This document shows positions 33,740 through 38,864 of a stretch of 38,864 nt of DNA, piece by piece. Position 1 is the stretch's first letter, and the number at the start of each line of letters is the position of its first letter. The notes below the pieces were generated by a model. The model ran no database searches. It was not told where the DNA came from and saw nothing but the letters and a program-made list of their open reading frames with translations. The DNA is from an uncultured Christensenellaceae bacterium (GTDB lineage: Bacteria; Bacillota; Clostridia; Christensenellales; UBA3700). The stretch spans positions 1 through 38,864 of the forward strand of contig CALWKR010000045.1 in the NCBI GenBank assembly GCA_944381315.1. Reading direction: 5' to 3'. The position numbers and the translations under genes were made by a program.

Positions 33740-36247
33740 TCAATTGTTGTCGCCGCCGTCGGCCGCCTCGCCGCTCTCGCCCTGCTCGGCAGTGCTCTGC
33801 GGCTGAGCGTCTTCGGGCACGAATTTCAGCTTGTCGTCCTCGCCCTTGTCGACGAGCACGCCCTTGCCTATCTCCACTTTGCCCTCGAGGATGAGATCGC
33901 TCAATTCGTCCTCGATGTACTTCTGCACGGCTCTGCGCAGCGGTCTCGCGCCATACTCCACATTGGTGCCGTGTTCGACGATGTAGTCCTTCGCCGCGTC
34001 GCTGACTTTGAGATCGATGTTGCGCTCCTTCATTCTCTTGACGAGCTGATCGGTCATCATCGTGACGATCTCCTTCATATCCTCTTTGCGCAGCGGACGG
34101 AAGATGATCACGTCGTCGATACGGTTGATGAACTCGGGACGCATAGTCTTCTTCAACGCCTCCATCTGCTTCTCTTTGAGGTCCTCATAGTCGGACTCTT
34201 CGTCTTTGGAACCAAAGCCGAGCTTTGCCCTCGCCTTGATCTCGCCGGCGCCGATATTGGACGTCATGATGATGATAGTGTTCTTGAAGTTGACCGTCCT
34301 GCCGTGCGAATCGGTGAGTCTGCCGTCGTCGAGGATCTGGAGCAAGATGTTGAACACGTCGGGGTGAGCCTTTTCGATCTCGTCGAACAGCACGACCGAA
34401 TAGGGCTTGCGGCGCACCTTCTCGGTCAGCTGACCGCCCTCGTCATAGCCCACATATCCGGGTGCGGAGCCGATCAGTTTGGACACGCTGATCTTGTCCA
34501 TATACTCGGACATATCGACACGGATGAGCATATTTTCGTCTCCGAACATCGCCTCGGCGAGCGCCTTGGACAGCTCCGTCTTGCCCACGCCGGTGGGACC
34601 GAGAAAGATGAAAGATCCGATCGGGCGCTTGCTGTCCTGCACGCCTGCTCTGGCACGTCTGACAGCCCTCGCGATCGCCGACACCGCCTCGTCCTGTCCG
34701 ACGACGCGCTTGTGCAGCGTGTCTTCGAGATGCAGCAGACGCTGCGCCTCGCTCTCGGTCAGCTTTACGACGGGGATCTTGGTCCACGCCGATACCACCG
34801 CCGCTATGTCGTCCACTCCGACGACGAGCTTGGTGTTGCTGTTTTTCTTGGACCACTCCGCCTTTTGGGCAGCGATCTTCTTTTGCAATTCCTCCGCCTT
34901 GAGCTTGCACTCTTGAGCCTTGTCATAGCGCTCCTTCTTGGCGTAGCTGTCCTTGTCGACGAGGATACGGTTGAGCTCGTCTTCCATCTTCTTTATGTCG
35001 TCGGGCATCACGAAGTTGCTGATCCTCTTCTTGGACGACGCCTCGTCGATGAGGTCGATCGCCTTGTCGGGCAAGAATCTGTCGCTGATGTATCTGTCCG
35101 ACATCTTTGCCGCCGCCTCAAGCGCCTCGTCGGTGATGCTGACGTGGTGATGCTCTTCATACTTTGAGCGTATGCCTTTGAGTATCGTGATCGTGTCCTC
35201 GACGGTCGGGGGATCGACGATGATCTGCTGGAACCTGCGCTCCAACGCGCTGTCCTTCTCGATGTACTTGCGGTATTCGTCCAGCGTAGTCGCGCCGATC
35301 GTCTGCATCTCGCCTCTCGCCAACATCGGTTTGAGGATATTGGCGGCGTCTACGCCGTTCTCGGACGAGCTGCCCGCGCCGACGATCATGTGGATCTCGT
35401 CGATGAAGACGATGATGTCGCCCCTCTTGACGATCGCGTCGATAGCCTTCTTCAGCCTCTCTTCGAACTCGCCCCTATACTTGGTGCCCGAGAGCACGGA
35501 AGTGATGTTGAGCGAGAACACCGTCTTGTTGCGCAGCATCTCGGGGACGTTGCCGTCGACGATCGCCTGCGCCAAGCCCTCGACGATCGCGCTCTTGCCC
35601 ACGCCGGGCTCGCCGATCAGCACGGGGTTGTTCTTGGTGCGGCGGCAGAGGATCTCGATGATCCTCTCGATCTCCTTGCTTCTGCCGATGATCGGGTCGA
35701 GTTTGCCGTCGCGCGCCTTTTGCGTCAGATCTTCGCCGAGATCGCGCAGCTCGGGCGGCAGCTTGGACTTGGACGCGTTGGAAGATGCCTTCCTCGCCGA
35801 GTTGCCGAACAAGAAGGAATTCTGCTTGTTGTCGCCGTCCTCATCGTCGCCTCCGCGATCCGCCTTGCTTTTGAGCGCGTCGACGTCGATCCCTGCCATG
35901 GTCATCATCTGCACTGCCTGCGAATCTCTCGATTCCAGCAGCGCGGACAGCAGGCAGAGCGAATCGATCTCGCCGTCGCCCCTCGTCTGGGCCTTTCTTT
36001 CCGCCGTCTTGATGGCTCTCGCCACTCTCGCCGAGATCTGCACGGTGCCGGACGGCTCGTCGAAATCGGGCAACAGCAATCCTGCCAATTGATCGGGATC
36101 GACCACTTCGGCGATCGCGTTCCTCGCGCTGCAATCTGTCGTTGCGAGCGCCGCGAGAAGATGCTCGGTGCCGAGCAAGCCTCCCTTTATTGCTGCAATT
36201 TTTTGGGCATTGAGCAGTGCCTCTCTGCATTCTTGACTAAAATCCAT
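33740..36247 (-). CDS. clpC: ATP-dependent Clp protease ATP-binding subunit ClpC
   Basis: HSP100 unfoldase that feeds ClpP and degrades phospho-arginine-tagged proteins with McsB. It has 835 aa. It has a double Clp-N domain (1-145), first AAA+ with Walker A GEPGVGKS at 212-219, the middle coiled-coil M domain (about 410-470) needed for adaptor control, second AAA+ with GPTGVGKT at 550-557, and a LGF loop (KLGFGSKDE) of the ClpP-docking type. The C-terminal tail is Glu/Asp/Gly-rich. The start has RBS GGAGG. It is last of the ctsR operon. Confidence 0.98.
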   Translation of the reverse strand: MDFSQECREALLNAQKIAAIKGGLLGTEHLLAALATTDCSARNAIAEVVDPDQLAGLLLPDFDEPSGTVQISARVARAIKTAERKAQTRGDGEIDSLCLLSALLESRDSQAVQMMTMAGIDVDALKSKADRGGDDEDGDNKQNSFLFGNSARKASSNASKSKLPPELRDLGEDLTQKARDGKLDPIIGRSKEIERIIEILCRRTKNNPVLIGEPGVGKSAIVEGLAQAIVDGNVPEMLRNKTVFSLNITSVLSGTKYRGEFEERLKKAIDAIVKRGDIIVFIDEIHMIVGAGSSSENGVDAANILKPMLARGEMQTIGATTLDEYRKYIEKDSALERRFQQIIVDPPTVEDTITILKGIRSKYEEHHHVSITDEALEAAAKMSDRYISDRFLPDKAIDLIDEASSKKRISNFVMPDDIKKMEDELNRILVDKDSYAKKERYDKAQECKLKAEELQKKIAAQKAEWSKKNSNTKLVVGVDDIAAVVSAWTKIPVVKLTESEAQRLLHLEDTLHKRVVGQDEAVSAIARAVRRARAGVQDSKRPIGSFIFLGPTGVGKTELSKALAEAMFGDENMLIRVDMSEYMDKISVSKLIGSAPGYVGYDEGGQLTEKVRRKPYSVVLFDEIEKAHPDVFNILLQILDDGRLTDSHGRTVNFKNTIIIMTSNIGAGEIKARAKLGFGSKDEESDYEDLKEKQMEALKKTMRPEFINRIDDVIIFRPLRKEDMKEIVTMMTDQLVKRMKERNIDLKVSDAAKDYIVEHGTNVEYGARPLRRAVQKYIEDELSDLILEGKVEIGKGVLVDKGEDDKLKFVPEDAQPQSTAEQGESGEAADGGDNN

Positions 36248-36260
36248 GTTCCCTTCCTCC

Positions 36261-37247
36261 TTAGATAGTCTTCTTTACGAGTGCGGCGCGCGCTCTGTCG
36301 CGCTCTTCCGCGCCCAATATCTTTTTTGCGAACATACACAACATTGCAGGCTGGGTCGCCACGGCAAGGTTGTCTATGCGGTCGATATCTCTGTCGATGT
36401 ATCCCATCGCCACTCCGAGCCTGACATAGCCGAGCAGCTTCATGAACTCGGACGACGAGATCTTGCAGCAGTTGGTCAAGATGCCCCAGCTGCGCATGAT
36501 CTGATCTTGCAAGCCTATCTCGTCCTTTTGACGCAATACCTCTCTCTCGTCCAGCTCCAGCTTGATGACTTGGGCGATCGAGCGTCTGAACAGATCCTTG
36601 ATCGTGTCCTCGCTCTTGCCGACGGCGGCTTGGTTGCTGATCTGATATTCGAATCCCTCGGGATCGGTGCCCTCGCCGTATGCGCCGCGAATCGTAAAGC
36701 CGATCTGCTGCAAGCCTCCGATCAAGCCGTTCATCTTGCGGCTGATCGTCAGCGCAGGCAGCGACACCATCGCCGACAGCCTCATCGCCGCGCCGAGATT
36801 GGTCGGGCAAGCGGTCAGATAGCCAAGATATTTGTCATAGGCAATGTCGAGCTTGGTCGCGAGCAGCTTGTCGAGCCTCAGCAGTTTCGCATAGGCGTTG
36901 TCCAGATCGAATCCGGGCATGATGCACTGTTCGCGGATGTGATCTTCTTCGTTGATCATGATCGACACGGTCTCGTCCGACGACAAGAACACGCCGCCGT
37001 ATTGCTTTTTTATCAGCTCCGTGCTGATCAAATGCTTTTCGGCGAGCGACTGCTCGAGCAGTCTGTCCGCGTCTGCCATCTTGATGAACTTGCCCGAGAA
37101 CAGCTGCGTACAGCAGTCGTTGACGTTCTTCATCAACACCGAATAGATCTCTTCCTGTCCCGTCAGCTTGTGCGGAAAAGGCAAGCCGTTTATGTTGCGG
37201 GCGAACCTCACTCGCGTGGAGATCACCACTTCTTTGTTCTTGTCCAT
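36261..37247 (-). CDS. mcsB: protein arginine kinase McsB
   Basis: Phosphorylates arginine residues, marking proteins for ClpC. It has 328 aa from the ATG at 37247; a GTG at 37250 is in frame too, and either overlaps the mcsA stop. Phosphagen-kinase-like motifs: STRVRFARN near 10-18, NEEDH at 99-103, CPTN at 147-150 followed by LGAAMRLSAM, and ISNQAAVGKSE. It lacks about 30 N-terminal residues relative to B. subtilis McsB, since the usual VLSSRIRLARN block is at residue 8. Confidence 0.95.
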   Translation of the reverse strand: MDKNKEVVISTRVRFARNINGLPFPHKLTGQEEIYSVLMKNVNDCCTQLFSGKFIKMADADRLLEQSLAEKHLISTELIKKQYGGVFLSSDETVSIMINEEDHIREQCIMPGFDLDNAYAKLLRLDKLLATKLDIAYDKYLGYLTACPTNLGAAMRLSAMVSLPALTISRKMNGLIGGLQQIGFTIRGAYGEGTDPEGFEYQISNQAAVGKSEDTIKDLFRRSIAQVIKLELDEREVLRQKDEIGLQDQIMRSWGILTNCCKISSSEFMKLLGYVRLGVAMGYIDRDIDRIDNLAVATQPAMLCMFAKKILGAEERDRARAALVKKTI

Positions 37248-37804
37248 CACTCGTCGCCTCCGCCGGTCAAATTGTTGATCTGCCGCTTTATCTTGGCCGC
37301 GGTCTCATAGTCTCCGCGATCGGACGCCGCGTGCATCTTCGCCCTCATCTCCTCTATGCGGTCGGCAAGCGACTTGCCCTCTTCGGGCTGCTGCTCGCGC
37401 CGCTGCTCTTCGGTCATCTTGCTCTCGGGGCCTCTGCCCTTGTAGCCGCCGCCTCCGAGCTTGGCGACATAGCTGCGCGCGAGATCATAAAACACGTTGT
37501 AGCACTCGCTGCATCCGAACTTGTAGTCGGACATGATCTCCTCTTCGGTCGAGCCGCAGACGGGGCATCTGCGTACCGCCGCCTTGCGCGTCTGCGCCTC
37601 GGGGATCCGGGACGGCGTCCCCATCAAGATCGAGCCCAGGATGCTCCCCGGGAAGAAATCGTCAAAGAACCCGTCTCCCAAATTTATCTTCTTCGCGCAT
37701 TGAGGGCAAAGCCAGCGCTCCACAGACTTGTTGTTGACTTTGAACTTCAAAAATTCTGTCGCAACGTGCTTGTGACACACGTCGCAGATATGATTCTCTT
37801 CCAT
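37247..37804 (-). CDS. mcsA: McsA, activator of McsB
   Basis: Zinc-binding activator of McsB kinase. It has 185 aa. Four CxxC pairs are visible: CDVC (7-10), CPQC (33-36), CPVC (80-83) and CSEC. The C-terminal UVR-type coiled coil is LADRIEEMRAKMHAA then DYETAAKIKRQI. The ATG at 37804 has RBS AAGGAGG, which overlaps the ctsR stop codon, so the two are tightly coupled. Confidence 0.95.
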   Translation of the reverse strand: MEENHICDVCHKHVATEFLKFKVNNKSVERWLCPQCAKKINLGDGFFDDFFPGSILGSILMGTPSRIPEAQTRKAAVRRCPVCGSTEEEIMSDYKFGCSECYNVFYDLARSYVAKLGGGGYKGRGPESKMTEEQRREQQPEEGKSLADRIEEMRAKMHAASDRGDYETAAKIKRQINNLTGGGDE

Positions 37805-37806
37805 GG

Positions 37807-38259
37807 TTACCTCCTTATCAATCCCACAAGGATCTCCTTGAATATGTTCTTGCGCACGGTGTCCGCCATCGGAATGGCGAGCGCCTTGTCGCTGACGGCG
37901 CTCTTGACGATCGCCGCCTCTCCGTCGGTGACGATCCCGTCCCTCGCGAGCCTGTCGACCATCGCCGCCGCCTTGTTGAAAGTCAGCACGTCCAATGCGT
38001 CCGTCTGCTTGAGCAACTCGGGCAAAAAGTCTTGCTTGGTCCCCACGATCTTCGCCACCGTCACACTGCCGCCTCCGCCGCGCTTGGACTCGATGACATA
38101 ACCCTTGTCCACCGAGAACCGCGTCGTCAACACATAGCTGATCTGCGACGGCGAAACGCCGAAATAGTGTGCCAGATCGTTGCGCGACAACTGTATGCTG
38201 TCGCTGTCGCCGAAGAACGACTTTATGAATTGCTCTATCGTATCGGATATGTTCGCCAT
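37807..38259 (-). CDS. ctsR: class III heat-shock repressor CtsR
   Basis: Winged helix-turn-helix repressor of clp genes, released on heat by a glycine-rich wing. It has 150 aa from the ATG at 38259 (MANISDTIEQF), with RBS AAGGAGG (38273-38267). DNA-binding helices LSRNDLAHYFGVSPSQISYVL and the tetraglycine thermosensor loop at 61-64 (KRGGGG) are clear. The frame is open further upstream, but that part is translated repeat sequence. First gene of ctsR-mcsA-mcsB-clpC. Likely autoregulated. Confidence 0.96.
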   Translation of the reverse strand: MANISDTIEQFIKSFFGDSDSIQLSRNDLAHYFGVSPSQISYVLTTRFSVDKGYVIESKRGGGGSVTVAKIVGTKQDFLPELLKQTDALDVLTFNKAAAMVDRLARDGIVTDGEAAIVKSAVSDKALAIPMADTVRKNIFKEILVGLIRR

Positions 38260-38273
38260 TGTGTGCCTCCTTG

Positions 38274-38290
38274 TTAGTCTTTCTTTGACC
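38274..38290 (-). promoter_or_regulatory. candidate CtsR operator
   Basis: Minus-strand GGTCAAA-GAA-AGACTAA overlaps the predicted start site. The first heptad is perfect for the CtsR consensus (GGTCAAA-N3-GGTCAAA) and the second matches 4 of 7, so it is a degenerate box. Confidence 0.5.
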
Positions 38291-38299
38291 TTCGTCCTT

Positions 38300-38327
38300 A
38301 TTATACCACCGATTTTCTGCTTGTCAA
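38300..38327 (-). promoter_or_regulatory. promoter of ctsR-mcsA-mcsB-clpC
   Basis: Minus-strand -35 TTGACA (38327-38322), 16-bp spacer, -10 TATAAT (38305-38300). Both hexamers are consensus. The start near 38293 gives a ~34-nt leader. The -35 is also one half-site of the first TGTCA-N8-TGACA dyad. Confidence 0.9.
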
Positions 38328-38679
38328 GGGGTATTGACAAATTTTTTTGAAAATTTTTTGTTTCTGCCTCTCCGCTCTTCAACCGCGATCTCGTCAAGCT
38401 CGACCGACTGCGTTTTGAAAACCTCGCGCCGCGCCGTGCGCTTGCGGCTTTGTCAAGCTTGACTGCCGACTTTTTTTGCGCGCTCTGCATCGCACTGTAT
38501 GCTCGCGGCTTGTCAAGTTTGTATGACACGATTTTTCAACTTCTTTCGCTCGTCATCTCGCTTTGTCTCTGCCAAGGTCGCGAACTTGTCAAGCTGGTGT
38601 GACGGCTTTTTTCTGTTCGCGCGTCTGCCCGATCTGCTTTGCCGCGGCGCGAGCTTGTCAAGCTTGTATGACATTTTTT
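38319..38679. repeat. six imperfect dyad repeats upstream of ctsR
   Basis: Six copies of a motif close to CTTGTCAAGCTTGTATGACA, often followed by a T-run, at 38319, 38387, 38445, 38506, 38581 and 38651. Core symmetry is TGTCA-N8-TGACA, perfect in copies 1, 4 and 6, one mismatch in copy 5, decayed in copies 2 and 3. Spacings are about 59-76 bp. The copies do not keep a common reading frame, so they are not coding. The nearest copy overlaps the ctsR -35. No gene lies between ctsR and tRNA-Leu. Confidence 0.75.
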
Positions 38680-38715
38680 CATACGGTTTGGCGCTCAAAA
38701 CAGCGCCGAATATCA

Positions 38716-38744
38716 TTGCATTCCGCCATTCCTTATGCTAAAAT
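38716..38744 (+). promoter_or_regulatory. promoter of tRNA-Leu
   Basis: A -35 TTGCAT (38716-38721), 17-bp spacer, -10 TAAAAT (38739-38744), about 16 bp before the tRNA. Confidence 0.8.
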
Positions 38745-38760
38745 ATCCTTGTCATCGTAT

Positions 38761-38847
38761 GCGAGTATGGCGGAATTGGCAGACGCAAGGGACTTAAAAT
38801 CCCTCGGGAGCGATCCCATATCGGTTCAAGCCCGATTACTCGCACCA
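38761..38847 (+). tRNA. tRNA-Leu(TAA)
   Basis: An 87-nt class II tRNA with encoded CCA at 38845-38847. The acceptor GCGAGTA/TACTCGC is perfect. The anticodon stem AGGGA/TCCCT encloses CTTAAAA, anticodon TAA. The long variable arm (CGGGAGCGATCCCATAT region) fits Leu. The window ends 17 nt later. Confidence 0.96.
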
Positions 38848-38864
38848 AGGAAAGGCGCGCGCCT

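Noticed and set aside
38319..38339. GlnR/TnrA operator
   Set aside because: That consensus is TGTNA-N7-TNACA; here the gap is 8 bp in all clear copies, and the context is not nitrogen metabolism.
38319..38679. CRISPR-like spacing of repeats near ctsR
   Set aside because: The repeat units diverge heavily outside an 18-bp core, spacing varies from 59 to 76 bp, and there are no cas genes. The dyad core fits a binding site better.
38260..38716. Open frames with recurring SYKLDK / HQLDK peptides
   Set aside because: The peptide repeats are translations of the DNA dyads. The copies fall in different frames, and ctsR has a clear RBS and start at 38259.

Overview
The window reads as a chromosomal core segment of a Bacillota bacterium, most likely Clostridia, with moderately high GC. 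Evidence: the class III heat-shock operon ctsR-mcsA-mcsB-clpC; the rpmB / asp23-fakA-recG arrangement; the yicC-gmk-rpoZ-coaBC-priA-def-fmt-rsmB-rlmN-rsgA-rpe string; the two-subunit ATP phosphoribosyltransferase (short HisG plus HisZ); and a 25-codon spoVM-like gene lying between rpe and rpmB as in Bacillus. The spoVM call suggests an endospore former, but that is inference. Almost all protein genes are on the minus strand. Only pyk, rpmB and four of the six intact tRNAs are on the plus strand.

Layout. 1-1200: divergent tRNA clusters (Pro and Thr on minus; Val, Gly and Cys on plus), followed by a messy stretch of tRNA-derived duplications, including a split tRNA-Cys remnant. 1592-3056: pyk with promoter, RBS and terminator. 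3076-9770: compact histidine operon hisZ-G-D-B-H-A-F-IE with many 1-4 nt gene overlaps. 9913-14073: asp23-fakA-recG, with a terminator hairpin between fakA and recG. 14155-14469: rpmB, divergent from asp23. 14591-14668: spoVM. 14816-25188: an eleven-gene minus-strand operon, yicC to rpe, for nucleotide, coenzyme A, transcription, replication restart and translation functions. 25231-29450: pcrA-ligA. 29485-29889: an unknown 107-aa gene. 30024-33676: prmA-rsmE-mtaB-hit-rpsU, a translation-modification operon with an extra strong promoter for rpsU. 33702-38327: the ctsR operon. 38319-38679: an array of six imperfect dyads upstream of ctsR. 38761-38847: tRNA-Leu.

No phage, transposon, CRISPR array or toxin/defence island is visible, and the coding content is ordinary housekeeping. 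The least explained material is non-coding: (i) a TGTCA-N8-TGACA dyad repeated six times upstream of ctsR, with one copy covering its -35 box; (ii) a 10-bp-phased direct repeat found at two distant intergenic sites; (iii) the tRNA-derived repeats; (iv) a duplicated 3' end of hisIE beyond its stop codon; (v) two promoters placed so that pcrA and prmA would have leaderless mRNAs. The prpC-prkC pair usual between rlmN and rsgA, and remA usual between yicC and gmk, are absent here.
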